A stretch of 64,000 nucleotides of DNA from Flavobacterium sp. N1994 (lineage in GTDB: Bacteria; Bacteroidota; Bacteroidia; Flavobacteriales; Flavobacteriaceae), in assembly GCF_025947145.1 (NCBI RefSeq), contig NZ_CP109999.1, positions 620,001 through 684,000 on the forward strand, written 5' to 3'. Shown piece after piece: positions 25,127 to 35,400 of the stretch (within the stretch, counting starts at the first letter, position 1; each line of letters begins with the position of its first letter). The notes below the pieces were generated by a model. It was not told the origin of the DNA, made no database searches, and saw nothing but the letters and a program-made list of their open reading frames with translations. Both the position numbers and the translations under genes were made by a program.

Positions 25127-27190
25127 CTATTTTTTTATTCCTTCTAAATCTAATAAAAAACTGTACTCTTTGGCGATTTCTTTAAGCGCTTCAAACCTTC
25201 CCGAAGCACCTCCATGTCCTGCCTCCATGTTGGTATCCAAATATAACTGATTATTATCGGTTTTCAAAATGCGTAATTTTGCCACCCACTTGGCTGGTTC
25301 CCAATACTGTACCTGAGAATCATGCAAACCTGTTGAAATATATAAGTTTGGATAGTCTTGTGCAACAACATTGTCATAAGGGGAATACGATAGCATATAA
25401 TTATAATATTTTTTTACATTAGGATTACCCCATTCGTCATATTCTCCTGTAGTTAATGGTATAGTTTCATCTAACATAGTAGTTACAACATCAACAAAAG
25501 GCACTTGGGCAACGACCCCATTATACAAATTTGGTGCCATATTTAATATAGCTCCCATCAAAAGACCTCCAGCTGAGCCCCCTTCGGCATATAAATGTTG
25601 TACTGAAGTATAGTTTTCATCAATTAAAAATTGAGAACAATCAATAAAATCAGTAAACGTATTTTTTTTCTTTAACAATTTTCCATCTTCATACCAGGCT
25701 CTTCCTAAATCTTCTCCACCACGAACATGAGCAATAGCATAAATAAATCCTCTGTCTAATAATGATAGTCTAACTGATGAAAAATGACAATCCATCGTAA
25801 CCCCGTATGAACCATAGGCGTACAATAAGAGTGGATTCTTACCATTTGGTTTAATTTCTTTTCGATAAACCAAAGATATTGGCACTTTCGTCCCATCACT
25901 AGCAGTTGCCCAAAGACGTTCTTCTTTATAATTGTTTTTATCAAATGTACCTCCCAATACTTCCTGTTCTTTCAATATTGTTTTTTCTTTCGTTTTCATA
26001 TTAAAATCGATAACCGAAGCTGGTGTTGCAAGAGATTGAAAACCATAACGCAAAATTTCTGTATCAAAATCAAGATTAGTGGTAGTATAAGCCATATAGG
26101 TTTCGCTGTCAAAAGGCAAATAATAGGCTCCTTTCCCACTCCATGGCATTATTCGGATGGCATTCAATCCGTTGAACCGTTCCGAAACCACTAAATAGTC
26201 TTTAAAAATATCTATATCTTCTAATAAAACATCTTCTCTATGCGGAATAACATCAACCCAATGCTCTTTAGAAGTAGCATTCTCAGGCGTTTTCATTAGT
26301 TTAAAATTAGTGGCTTTGTCCTTGTTGGTGACAATATAAAAATAGTCTCCAAAATGCGACATCGAGTATTCTAAACCACGCGTTCTTTTTTGAAACACTT
26401 TAAACTTATCATCTGGTGTTGCCGACAAAAGTATTTGGTATTCAGTTGTTAACGTACTACCAGAAGTAATAATCAAATATTTCTTTGATTTTGATTTGTA
26501 TACCGAAACATCAAAGGTCTCATCTTTTTCAAAATAAACTAACGTATCTTCAGAAGCATTTGTACCAACTTTATGCTTATAAATTTTATCAGCACGTAAA
26601 GTTTGTTCATCTTTTCTGGAATAAAAAAGGGTTTTGTTATCGCTTGCCCAAGTGGCTCCTCCAGTAGTGTTTTCTATCTTTATTGGCAGAATGTCTCCTG
26701 TTACTAAATTCTTGATTTGAATAGTATATTGTCTTCTCGAAACAGTATCTATTCCAAAACTTGCCCAATTATTATCTTCACTAATACTTAATCCAGCTAA
26801 ATTAAAATAGGTATGTCCCTTTGCCATTTCATTACAATCAAAAAGAATTTCTTCTTTAGCTTCCAAACTTCCTTTTTTTCGGGAATGAATTGGATAATCT
26901 TTTCCTTTTTCAAAGCGAGTTATATAGAAATACCCATTATAAAAATAAGGAACCGACTCATCGTCTTCCTTGATGCGGGCTTTCATTTCTTCAAATAAAT
27001 CTTGTTGAAAAGTTGCCGTATGTGCTGTAGCTTGCTGGTAATACTCGTTTTCCTGATGGAGATAATCAATTACTTCGGGATTTTCTCTTTGGTTTAACCA
27101 ATAATAATTATCGGTACGGATATGCCCATGTTTTTCCATTGCATGAGGAATGATTTTGGCTTTTGGAGGAAGTATTTTAGTTTTCGGCAT
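25127..27190 (-). CDS. S9 family oligopeptidase (oligopeptidase B-like)
   Basis: A 687-aa serine peptidase that cuts short peptides. The N-terminal HGHIRTDNYYWL and a seven-bladed propeller (about 80-420) restrict access to the active site. The catalytic domain carries the nucleophile in YAEGGSAGGLLMG (about residue 540), the Asp in LHDSQVQYWEPAKW, and the His in EAGHGGASGR. The usual GRSAGG of oligopeptidase B is GGSAGG here. No signal peptide, so probably cytoplasmic. MPKTKIL was chosen over an ATG eight codons upstream because that extension is not family-like. Confidence 0.9.
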   Translation of the reverse strand: MPKTKILPPKAKIIPHAMEKHGHIRTDNYYWLNQRENPEVIDYLHQENEYYQQATAHTATFQQDLFEEMKARIKEDDESVPYFYNGYFYITRFEKGKDYPIHSRKKGSLEAKEEILFDCNEMAKGHTYFNLAGLSISEDNNWASFGIDTVSRRQYTIQIKNLVTGDILPIKIENTTGGATWASDNKTLFYSRKDEQTLRADKIYKHKVGTNASEDTLVYFEKDETFDVSVYKSKSKKYLIITSGSTLTTEYQILLSATPDDKFKVFQKRTRGLEYSMSHFGDYFYIVTNKDKATNFKLMKTPENATSKEHWVDVIPHREDVLLEDIDIFKDYLVVSERFNGLNAIRIMPWSGKGAYYLPFDSETYMAYTTTNLDFDTEILRYGFQSLATPASVIDFNMKTKEKTILKEQEVLGGTFDKNNYKEERLWATASDGTKVPISLVYRKEIKPNGKNPLLLYAYGSYGVTMDCHFSSVRLSLLDRGFIYAIAHVRGGEDLGRAWYEDGKLLKKKNTFTDFIDCSQFLIDENYTSVQHLYAEGGSAGGLLMGAILNMAPNLYNGVVAQVPFVDVVTTMLDETIPLTTGEYDEWGNPNVKKYYNYMLSYSPYDNVVAQDYPNLYISTGLHDSQVQYWEPAKWVAKLRILKTDNNQLYLDTNMEAGHGGASGRFEALKEIAKEYSFLLDLEGIKK

Positions 27191-27657
27191 GAAAATATGT
27201 ATTATTAAATACAAAAATAACTATTCTGCAGGCTACCTTATGTCATTTAACACTAAGTTATGCACTTAAAAATTAACAAAGCTCTGCCCGTTTTATTAAT
27301 TGGAAAGCAATAGAGAATCGAAATAACAATGCATTTCATTCCTAACCGGACTCTTACTGGGGCTATCATCGTGATAACTGCAATATAAACCCTTAGTATT
27401 ACTATAACAAGTCTAATGAAAACATCATTTTCATTAGACTTGTATTAGACTTGTATTAGACTTGTATTAGACTTGTTACGAACTTAATTTAAACAAAGCC
27501 CAAATTTATTACTAGTAAAATTTGGCATTTGTCAATTAAAATTTAAAAGTCGAATGGATATAGTTAAAATTAACTAAAATAGATTTGAGAGTAGGATTTA
27601 TAAAAAGAATTATATTTTTGAAATGAAGAATCATACAAATCTATTTCTCTATAACTT
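27191..27657. other. Gene-free region upstream of the 318-aa secreted protein
   Basis: This 467-base region holds the perfect hairpin and 11-bp array at 27407-27476. A -7-like TATTTTTG (27613-27620) lies 38 bases before the ATG at 27658, with a TTTG 25 bases upstream of it, a longer spacer than usual. No open frame of note is present. Confidence 0.5.
27407..27476. repeat. 16-bp perfect inverted repeat fused to a four-copy 11-bp array
   Basis: ACAAGTCTAATGAAAA (27407-27422) and its exact complement (27428-27443) flank CATCA. The right arm then runs into four identical ATTAGACTTGT units (27433-27476). The first unit is part of the hairpin, so slippage of the hairpin arm probably produced the array. 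There is no T tract after it. Confidence 0.9.
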
Positions 27658-28614
27658 ATGACTAAAAAATCAAAACTATTCTTTTTGCTATTGCTTCTTA
27701 CTTTTTACTGCGGTAATGGTCAAAATCAATTAGCTAAAAAAGGTACAATTATTTTAGCAGACAATCTAAAAATAGCTTTCAATAATTTGAGATTAATCAA
27801 TGGTAAATTTGCTTTTAGCGATGTAGCTTCAGGCACTGAAAAAGAGCTTGCTATTAAAGAAATTAAATATGTAGAAGATGATAAAATGTCAAGGATTTTT
27901 ACCAATAAAACCGTTGAAACCGCTGATGATGTAAAAAAAGCTAATGAGGATAGACAACATGCTGTTGAAGAAAAAGAAAAAATGGAAATGAATGAAAAAC
28001 TCCGAATAATGCGTGAAGAAGCTGGTTCGTTGAAACTTCGTCGCAATGGCATATACATAACAAAAGAAGATTTTATAAAGGAAAGAATCAGCTCGTCAGA
28101 TGAAGTAGTTGCTAAAGGTATGTATGGATTTGAAAAACCAGTTCTGACTAAGATTGAAGACAATTGTTTTTTTTATTATAAAGCTACTGATGAAAAGATA
28201 AAAGACGTCTTTGCCATTTGTTATAAAGGACATCTTTACTTTCAGATTAGGGCTATTTTAGAAAACCGAAATAAAACCGACAGGGCACAAACAAACGAAT
28301 TTCCGAATAGTTTTACACGGGTTTTAAGCGGTGGTCAGAATTATTATTATCTCGAGGCCTCTTTAGCAAATCAATGGGCACAAGGTTTTGCTTATGGAGG
28401 AGTGGGTGGTGCAACTGGTGGAGCACTAGCAAACACCATGATAAATGGCAAAGGGGTTGTTTGGGATGTTAAAAATCAAGAGTTTAACATCTTTAAAAAT
28501 TGCAATGATTATAACGAATTCATTAAAGATAAGTATCCTGATGGTGTTCAAAAATGTGAAAGACAACAACCCGACATTCTCGAGGTAAGAAAAGCAATAG
28601 AGAAAATTAAATAA
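27658..28614 (+). CDS. Secreted protein of unknown function
   Basis: A 318-aa protein I do not recognise. The signal peptide (MTKKSKLFFLLLLLTFYCGNGQ) is followed by a beta-rich start, then a charged coiled-coil stretch at about 93-125 (KKANEDRQHAVEEKEKMEMNEKLRIMREEAG). Near 240-265 is a Gly/Ala patch (GFAYGGVGGATGGALANTM) of the glycine-zipper type, which may insert in or sit against a membrane. Four Cys lie in the second half. There is no lipobox-like site of usual form, although a Cys falls near the signal end. Its stop is two bases from the convergent threonine aldolase gene. Confidence 0.7.
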   Translation: MTKKSKLFFLLLLLTFYCGNGQNQLAKKGTIILADNLKIAFNNLRLINGKFAFSDVASGTEKELAIKEIKYVEDDKMSRIFTNKTVETADDVKKANEDRQHAVEEKEKMEMNEKLRIMREEAGSLKLRRNGIYITKEDFIKERISSSDEVVAKGMYGFEKPVLTKIEDNCFFYYKATDEKIKDVFAICYKGHLYFQIRAILENRNKTDRAQTNEFPNSFTRVLSGGQNYYYLEASLANQWAQGFAYGGVGGATGGALANTMINGKGVVWDVKNQEFNIFKNCNDYNEFIKDKYPDGVQKCERQQPDILEVRKAIEKIK

Positions 28615-28615
28615 C

Positions 28616-29641
28616 CTAAAACGTCATTTTATCAATAGCTTCCAAAACATATTCATGCATCACTTGTTTATAATCTAAATGAGTTACCATACGGAGTTTT
28701 CCTTTGGCTAACAAGCTAATAGCAATGCCTTTTTGCTTCAATTTTTCAATAACTAATTGGTCTTGAATATGAGGTTGTGCCGAAAAAACAACAATATTCG
28801 TTTCTACGGGTTCAACAACGGAAACCCAAGAACATTGAGACAACTGTTTTCCCAGTTCTTTGGCTCTTCTATGGTCCTCTTCTAGTCTATTGATATTATT
28901 CTGCAAAGCATAAATTCCGGCAGCAGCTAAATACCCTGATTGTCTCATGTTTCCGCCAAATATTTTACGAATACGAAGTGCTCTATGCATAGTCTCGCCA
29001 TCAGCAAGTAAAACCGAACCAATGGGTGCCCCTAATCCTTTAGAAAAGCAAACAGAAATGGTATCAAATAATTCCCCAAACTGTTTAGGGTGTTGTTTTT
29101 TAGCAATCATAGCATTCCACAAACGAGCACCATCTAAATGGTATTTCAAATTATGGTCAACGCAAACTTGTTTTATTTTTTGTAATTCTTCTATTTCGTA
29201 ACAAGCACCTCCTCCTTTGTTGGTAGTGTTTTCAATACCCACCATTTTTGACATTGGCGTATGATAAAACTCGGGGTCATTTATACCTTCTTTAACTTGT
29301 TCCGCAGTTATCATCCCTCTGCTCCCATCTAACAAATTGAAATTTACACCGCTATTGGAAGAAGCTCCTCCCGATTCATACAAGTGGATATGCGACCATT
29401 TATCACAAATAATTTGGTCTCCCGGATTAGTATTTAATTTAATTGCCGTTTGATTTGCCATCGTTCCGGTGGGAAAAAAAAGCGCTGCTTCTTTGCCAAA
29501 CAACTCGGCTACCATTTTTTCAAAGGCATTCACAGTGGGGTCTTGTTTAAACACATCATCCCCTACTTTGGCATTGAACATAGCTTGCAACATTTCTGCT
29601 GATGGTTTAGTTACCGTATCACTGATTAAATTAATTTCCAT
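28616..29641 (-). CDS. ltaE: Low-specificity L-threonine aldolase
   Basis: A 341-aa PLP enzyme that cleaves threonine or allo-threonine to glycine and acetaldehyde. The opening MEINLISDTVTKPSAEMLQAMFNAKVGDDVFKQDPTVN is typical. AALFFPTGTMANQTAIK holds the phosphate site, HLDGARLWNA the Asp that contacts the pyridine, and FSKGLGAPIGSVL the PLP lysine. It supplies glycine, in line with glyA and gcvT elsewhere in the window. It is divergent from prfB, 69 bases between starts. Confidence 0.93.
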   Translation of the reverse strand: MEINLISDTVTKPSAEMLQAMFNAKVGDDVFKQDPTVNAFEKMVAELFGKEAALFFPTGTMANQTAIKLNTNPGDQIICDKWSHIHLYESGGASSNSGVNFNLLDGSRGMITAEQVKEGINDPEFYHTPMSKMVGIENTTNKGGGACYEIEELQKIKQVCVDHNLKYHLDGARLWNAMIAKKQHPKQFGELFDTISVCFSKGLGAPIGSVLLADGETMHRALRIRKIFGGNMRQSGYLAAAGIYALQNNINRLEEDHRRAKELGKQLSQCSWVSVVEPVETNIVVFSAQPHIQDQLVIEKLKQKGIAISLLAKGKLRMVTHLDYKQVMHEYVLEAIDKMTF

Positions 29642-29710
29642 AAATATTTTTTTATATACCTAGTATTCGGGATTTGTCCCTATTTTTGCGATTACAAAAC
29701 TACATTATTT

Positions 29711-30806
29711 ATGACAAATACCGAACAAATAAAAGGTATTGTAGAGCGCCTTGGTGCGTTGAGGAGGTATCTTTGACATTGATGCCAAGCTTATAGAAAT
29801 TACCAACGAAGAAGAAAAGACCTTCGCTCCCGACTTTTGGAACAATCCAAAACAAGCAGAACTTATTGTTCAAAACTTGCGCTCAAAGAAAAAATGGGTG
29901 GAAGATTTTGAGAAAGGCAATGCTATGGCGGAAGAGCTTCAAATTATTTACGAATTTTTCAAAGAAGGCGATGCTTCAGAAGAAGAACTCGACTCGCATT
30001 ATGAACTCACCAATACCCATATTGAAAATCTAGAATTTAGAAACATGCTTTCTGATGAAGGAGACAGTTTAAGTGCTGTACTTCAGATTACGGCTGGTGC
30101 TGGAGGAACAGAAAGTTGCGATTGGGCCTCTATGCTGATGCGTATGTACATGATGTGGGGCGAAAAAGAAGGTTATAAAATCAAAGAATTGAACTTTCAA
30201 GAAGGTGAAGTTGCAGGTATTAAAACGGTGACTTTAGAGTTTGAAGGAGAGTATTCTTTTGGTTATCTCAAAGGGGAAAATGGAGTACATCGTTTGGTGC
30301 GAATTTCACCTTTTGATAGTAATGCTAAACGCCATACCTCCTTTGCATCTGTTTATGTTTATCCTTTGGTAGATGACAGTATTGAAATTGACATCAACCC
30401 AGCCGATATTGAAATCACGACTTCACGTTCCAGTGGTGCAGGTGGACAGAATGTAAACAAAGTAGAAACCAAAGTCCAATTGGTACACAAACCTACTGGA
30501 ATTCAGATTCAGTGTTCGGAAACACGTTCACAACAAGACAATCGCCAACGGGCTATGCAAATGCTTCGTTCCCAATTGTACGAAATTGAATTAAAAAAAC
30601 AACAAGCACAACGTAAAGATATAGAAGCTGGTAAAATGAAAATTGAGTGGGGTTCCCAAATTCGGAACTACGTGATGCAACCCTACAAACTCGTAAAAGA
30701 TGTACGAACAGGCTATGAGACTAGCGATGTAGATGGAGTTATGAATGGGAATATTGATAAATTTTTAAAAGCTTATTTGATGATGATGGGTCAAAAAGAA
30801 GAATAG
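29711..30806 (+). CDS. prfB: Peptide chain release factor 2, with programmed +1 frameshift
   Basis: A 364-aa release factor that reads UAA and UGA. The ATG at 29711 opens a 21-codon frame ending in TGA at 29774-29776. A +1 shift after CTT (29771-29773) continues with GAC at 29775 in the frame that stays open to 30806. The joined N-terminus reads [17 protein letters not shown]. The anticodon-like SPF is in VRISPFDSN and the catalytic GGQ is in [15 protein letters not shown]. Without the frameshift the gene seems to start late, near 29877. A -7-like TATTTTTG lies at 29681-29688. Low RF2 favours the shift, so the protein regulates itself. Confidence 0.95.
29762..29777 (+). promoter_or_regulatory. 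RF2 autoregulatory frameshift site
   Basis: AGGAGG (29762-29767), TAT, CTT and TGA-C reproduce the known RF2 site: an internal Shine-Dalgarno three bases before the slippery CTT-T and an in-frame UGA followed by C. When RF2 is scarce, the ribosome slips +1 and makes the full protein. Confidence 0.95.
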
Positions 30807-30878
30807 TTTTGACTTTCTTTTTAGGAAATTTAAATTCAAATTCCTTTATTTGCTTCCTATCCTAACCAAACCTTTAAA

Positions 30879-31874
30879 ATGACTTCATACTCCATTCAGG
30901 AAATCAACGATGTTTTGCATGGCGAAATTGTTGGTTCAACATCTTGCCAAATCACAGCACCAGAACAATTAGAAATTGCAGCCGAAACCGAAATTTCCTT
31001 TATTGGCAATAAAAAATATGAAAAGTTTTGGGCAGATTCTAAAGCCTGTGTAGCAGTAGTAAATCAAGATATTGCTATAGAACCAGGCGAAAATCGTGCA
31101 TTTATTAAAGTAAAAAATGCTGATTTGGCGATGTCGCAAGTGCTAGAACTCTTTGCTCCTGCTGCTCCTGTTTTTTCAGTAGATATTCATCCCACAGCTG
31201 TAATTGATGATTCTGTTTCGATTGGAAATGGAGTTCGGATTGGTGCTGGAAGTTATATTGGGCCTAATGTCACCATTGGTGAAAATGTTACTATATATCC
31301 TAATGTTACTATTCTTGATGAATGCAGCATTGGTAAAAATACCACTATTTGGTCAGGTGCCGTAGTAAGAGAACGTTGTCATATTGGTGCGTATTGCATC
31401 TTACATCCCAATTGTACCATTGGTGCAGACGGTTTTGGATTCCGACCTTGTGCTGAAAGAGGCTTGGTAAAAATTCCTCAAATCGGGAATGTAATCATTG
31501 GAAATGGTGTTGAAATTGGCGCTAACTCTTGTGTAGACAGAGGAAAATTCAGTTCTACTGTACTGGGTGATGGATGCAAAATAGATAATCTAGTTCAAAT
31601 TGGACACAATTCAAAGCTTGGAAAGTTTTGTATTATGGCTGGTAATTCAGGTTTAGCTGGTTCTGTAACTTTAGGAAACGGAGTTATCATTGGCGGAAGC
31701 GCTTCTATAAAAGATCATACTACAATTGGAGACAGAGCTATTGTTGGAGCTGGTTCAGGCGTAGCGGGTGATGTTGAAGCCGGAAAAACAGTATTAGGGT
31801 ATCCAGCTATTGATGCTCGTGATGCGCTAAAACAATGGGCTATTTTAAAAAGATTAGTAAGAGACTCAAAATAA
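30879..31874 (+). CDS. lpxD: UDP-3-O-acylglucosamine N-acyltransferase (LpxD-type)
   Basis: A 331-aa acyltransferase for the third step of lipid A synthesis. It adds a 3-hydroxyacyl chain from acyl-ACP to UDP-3-O-acylglucosamine. The N-terminal uridine-binding domain (about 1-100) has EISFIGNKKYEKFW. The left-handed beta-helix (about 105-305) shows hexapeptide repeats such as VSIGNGVRIGAGSYIGPNVTIG. IGADGFGFRPC and QIGHNSKLGKFCIMAGNSGLAGSVTLG include the catalytic His. Bacteroidota often carry a second LpxD-like gene in an lpx cluster. This one is isolated, so it could be the paralogue. Confidence 0.9.
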   Translation: MTSYSIQEINDVLHGEIVGSTSCQITAPEQLEIAAETEISFIGNKKYEKFWADSKACVAVVNQDIAIEPGENRAFIKVKNADLAMSQVLELFAPAAPVFSVDIHPTAVIDDSVSIGNGVRIGAGSYIGPNVTIGENVTIYPNVTILDECSIGKNTTIWSGAVVRERCHIGAYCILHPNCTIGADGFGFRPCAERGLVKIPQIGNVIIGNGVEIGANSCVDRGKFSSTVLGDGCKIDNLVQIGHNSKLGKFCIMAGNSGLAGSVTLGNGVIIGGSASIKDHTTIGDRAIVGAGSGVAGDVEAGKTVLGYPAIDARDALKQWAILKRLVRDSK

Positions 31875-31918
31875 ATGTGAATGAAAATAAAGAATTAAAA
31901 ATAATTCACAATTCATCA

Positions 31919-31948
31919 TTTACCATTCACAATTAAGTCCTATATTTG
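31919..31948 (+). promoter_or_regulatory. Candidate promoter of a small RNA
   Basis: TTTA (31919-31922), an 18-base spacer, and TATATTTG (31941-31948) nearly match the TTTG-N19-TAnnTTTG consensus. No CDS starts downstream on this strand. Confidence 0.5.
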
Positions 31949-31949
31949 C

Positions 31950-32012
31950 AACGAGGATTCCGAAAGGAAGTTACACCTCACCGCAATAGTCGATCGCTCC
32001 AGATCGACTTTT
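31950..32012 (+). ncRNA. Candidate small structured RNA
   Basis: Downstream of a TATATTTG box lies a compact structured stretch. GAGG (31953-31956) pairs with CCTC (31976-31979), enclosing TTCC-GAAA-GGAA (31958-31969), a stem capped by a GNRA tetraloop. A short linker leads to AGTCGATC (31988-31995), loop GCTCCA, GATCGACT (32002-32009) with TTTT, which looks like an intrinsic terminator. No reading frame of note is present. The local GC content is above the surroundings. It could instead be a riboswitch-like leader, but the next gene is on the other strand. I cannot name a family. Confidence 0.5.
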
Positions 32013-32023
32013 GTATTTTATAC

Positions 32024-32059
32024 AAAAAGGGTACAACTTATAACAGTCATACCCTTTTT
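32024..32059. terminator. Terminator after the CarboxypepD_reg gene
   Basis: AAAAAGGGTA (32024-32033) and TACCCTTTTT (32050-32059) pair around a 16-base loop. It lies just past the stop of the - strand gene at 32078 and could work in both directions. Confidence 0.65.
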
Positions 32060-32077
32060 AGAAACAAACATCTTTAT

Positions 32078-32467
32078 TTATTGAGAAGTGAGTGTTGCAT
32101 CATTGGTTGATGTTTCCTTATCAACACTAACATCCTTTCTGTATACAATTATATCTTTAACCATATCATTATCGCCTAAGACTAATTGAATCCCTGATTT
32201 TTTGTAATCGTCAATTTCTTTTCCGGTAACCAAAATTCTATAGGGACCTCCAACATCTAAATTATCTAAACTAAATCTTCCTTTCTTATCCGTTGTAGTA
32301 TCAAAACTAGCATTAGTTGGCAAATGAATAATCTTTATTGTAGCATTGGCAATGGGTAATTCGCCATCGGTTACTTTACCATTTAATGTTGCTGAAGTGA
32401 TTTGAGCTGAAACCACTGTAGATAAAAACATAAAAAATACGATGATAACTGGTTTTAATTTTTTCAT
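32078..32467 (-). CDS. Stand-alone carboxypeptidase-regulatory-like domain protein
   Basis: A 129-aa secreted protein with a signal peptide (MKKLKPVIIVFFMFLSTVVSAQ) and one CarboxypepD_reg-like domain (about 24-110). It closely matches the N-terminus of the adjacent TonB receptor: the shared runs include HLPTNA, GRFSLDNL, VGGPY and LGDND. The DNA also aligns well. The receptor's plug and barrel are missing, so this looks like a partial duplication kept as its own gene. The Ser/Thr-rich tail ends normally. It starts 10 bases after the receptor stop and is probably co-transcribed. Confidence 0.75.
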   Translation of the reverse strand: MKKLKPVIIVFFMFLSTVVSAQITSATLNGKVTDGELPIANATIKIIHLPTNASFDTTTDKKGRFSLDNLDVGGPYRILVTGKEIDDYKKSGIQLVLGDNDMVKDIIVYRKDVSVDKETSTNDATLTSQ

Positions 32468-32477
32468 TTTATGGGTA

Positions 32478-35400
32478 TTAGAATGAATATCTTACTCCAA
32501 ATTGCGCTTGGAATCTTGAAGCAAATTGATCAACAACATAAGGTGCTGAAGTTGGTTTACTAAAGGAATAGATTGGGTCACCATTAGCACTTAAATTTCC
32601 TGTTTTAGTTAATCCAATACTTGCTGTTGAATTGAACGTATTGGGAACAAAATAACTTCTTCCCCAATCTTTATTGATTAAGTTACCAACGTTGATAATA
32701 CTAATTGAAAATTGGATTGTATGAACATTATCTTTTTTATCTGATATTCTAAATTCATCCATAATTCTCATATCAGTTTGGATGTTCCATGGAGTGAAAT
32801 CACCATTTCTTTCGGTAAACTTTCCTCTTCTACTACTCAAATAATCATTGTTATTGATAAAATCTTCGTAATCGGCAACCTGTTGTGCAGCAGTAGCCGA
32901 AGGAACTCCAGCAGCATTTACACCAATATATTGAGCCGCTTGTGTAGCGTCTTTAAAGATATAAGCCAAACCTGCAGCTTGTCCAGTTCCTGCTATTGTA
33001 GAATTTACAAATCCCCAAGTGAATGGATTTCCAGATTGTGCATTGAAGAAAACATTAGCTGATAATGTATTATTTTTAGTTAGATTAACAGCATATCCTA
33101 GATTAGCAACAATTCTGTGTTTGATATCAAAATTAGAGGTGGCCAATTGAGGGTTATTAGGACTTAAAGATTGATTCAATTGGAAGTTACTTTCCATCGA
33201 ATTTCTAATTCCGTTACTAATGTCTTTGGCTTGTCCATAAGTATAAGCAGCCATAAAGTTTAATCCAAAATCATAAGTCTTAGAAACCATTTCTGTTAAA
33301 CTATAACGGTATCCTTGATTGGTATTAGACAACATATAAGCATTAGAAAAAGCGGGATTGATGTTAGCGGAATAAATTGGCATTTCGTGATTAACATCGT
33401 AGGAGAAGTAAGTAGGATTATCAGTTTTGTTCACTTGTTGGAACATCAAATCTTGAATTACTTTTGTATAAATTCCTTCAAACGATAATTTGTATCCTTT
33501 AATAGTATAATCAACTGCCAATGAATTTCTCCAGATTTGTGGCATTTTAAACTTATTGTCAATTAAATCAGCCTGAATTTTTGGAGAAGCATCATGATAT
33601 CCGTTCAATCCTCCTGCGGCTAATGGGTCTCCGTTGGCAGCAACTTGGGCCGCTGTTAAATTGTTTCTATCAAAACTAGCATAACCTACACCATCATTGT
33701 AATAAGCATATCCTAACCACGCAAAAGGAATTCTTCCAGTAAATACCCCTGAACCTCCTCTAAGTACAATGGATTTATCTTCTTTTACGTTATAGGTAAA
33801 TCCAAATCTTGGTGAAAGAGAAGCGGAAGTAAAGAAGTTATTTTTGATATCACTTAAATGAGTGTATTCATATGTAGTACCATAATTTGGATCATTAGGT
33901 GACGTTTGTACTTGAGAGCTTAAATTTGGTTTATTAGGTAAATCTGTATAATCAACTCTTAAACCCACTGCCACTTTCAATTTGTTTCCAATTTTAATTT
34001 CGTCTTGTATGTAACCACTGTACATGTTTACATTAAATTTTGCGTAAGGATTATTGAAAATCTCGTCTCTTGTTGAACCATCAAAAGGATATGTTCCTCT
34101 TACACGTGATGGTGTTCCTGCATAGAAATCAGCCAAAGTTTTATAAGAAACTCGTCCGTTTAAGGCATTTACAAATCCATAATTGATATCATAAAGCTCA
34201 TTGTGTGTTCCAAATAATAAGGTATGATTACCCACTTTATAAGTCAAATTATCGGTAATTTCAGTAGTGTTCTGTTTCATGTTGAAAACGGTAGCTTCTC
34301 TATCATTTCCTAAAAATATGGTACCACCATTATATCCAATTTCAACTTGTGGAAACATGATATTTCCTGATGTTGGCTCACGATAATCCTTAATACTCGA
34401 ATACCCTGCTATAAAAGAGTTTGACCATCTGCTATTAAAGTGACTTTTGAATTCAAGTACTGTGCTAATAGCGGTGTTTTTTTGTATAAAATTCAAACTA
34501 GCAAAACGGAAGTTTTTATTGTCTCTTTCTAAGTTGGAAGCTTCTCCAAAAACACTATTATTTCTTATCGATAGCGAATGTTTGTTGTTTATTTTCCAAT
34601 CAATTTTATTAAAAAACTTTCTACTCATCGAATAGTTGTCATAACTATTGTATGAACCAACATCAAAACCATATTTCGTTTGTACAAAGTTAGTGATGGT
34701 TTGAGCAACTGTATTATCAATTAATGAAGTAACATTTCCATTTGCATCTGTATCGCCTGAGTTATAGAATAACGGATCTATTCTTTTAGTGTATTCAACA
34801 TTAGTGAAGAAAAACACTTTGTCTTTCACTATTGGTAATCCCAATCTGAAACCTAATTGGTAATCTTCGAATGAGTTTGGCATTTTTGAACCATCTCCTG
34901 CATTGTTTTTGCCAGTGATAGCCGCATTTCTTCCATAGCTATAAACTGATCCTGAGATTTTGTTAGTACCACTTCTAGTAACAGCATTTACACTTCCTCC
35001 AAGAAAATTTCCTAATTTCACATCATAAGGAGCGATATAAACTTGAACGTCTTGAATAGCATCTAAACTTATAGAATTAGTTCGGGTGCTACTTCCTGGC
35101 ATTCCTGAAGTTCCAGATTGTCCACCTAAGGAAGGGCTAAATCCAATAGCATCATTATTTATAGAACCATCAATAGTAACATTATTATATCTGAAGTTAG
35201 TACCAGCAAAGGAGTTATTGGCACTTTGAGGAACAAGTTTAGTTACATCTTGTATACCTCTGTTTATGTTAGGCAACCCATTGATAACAGCTTGGGTAAT
35301 ATTGGTACCACCATTTCTGCTAGACCCTTTTTTCCCAACCACTGTTACCTCTTGCAATGCATTAACATTTTTTTCAATTTCGATAGCGTGCAAGTCATTA

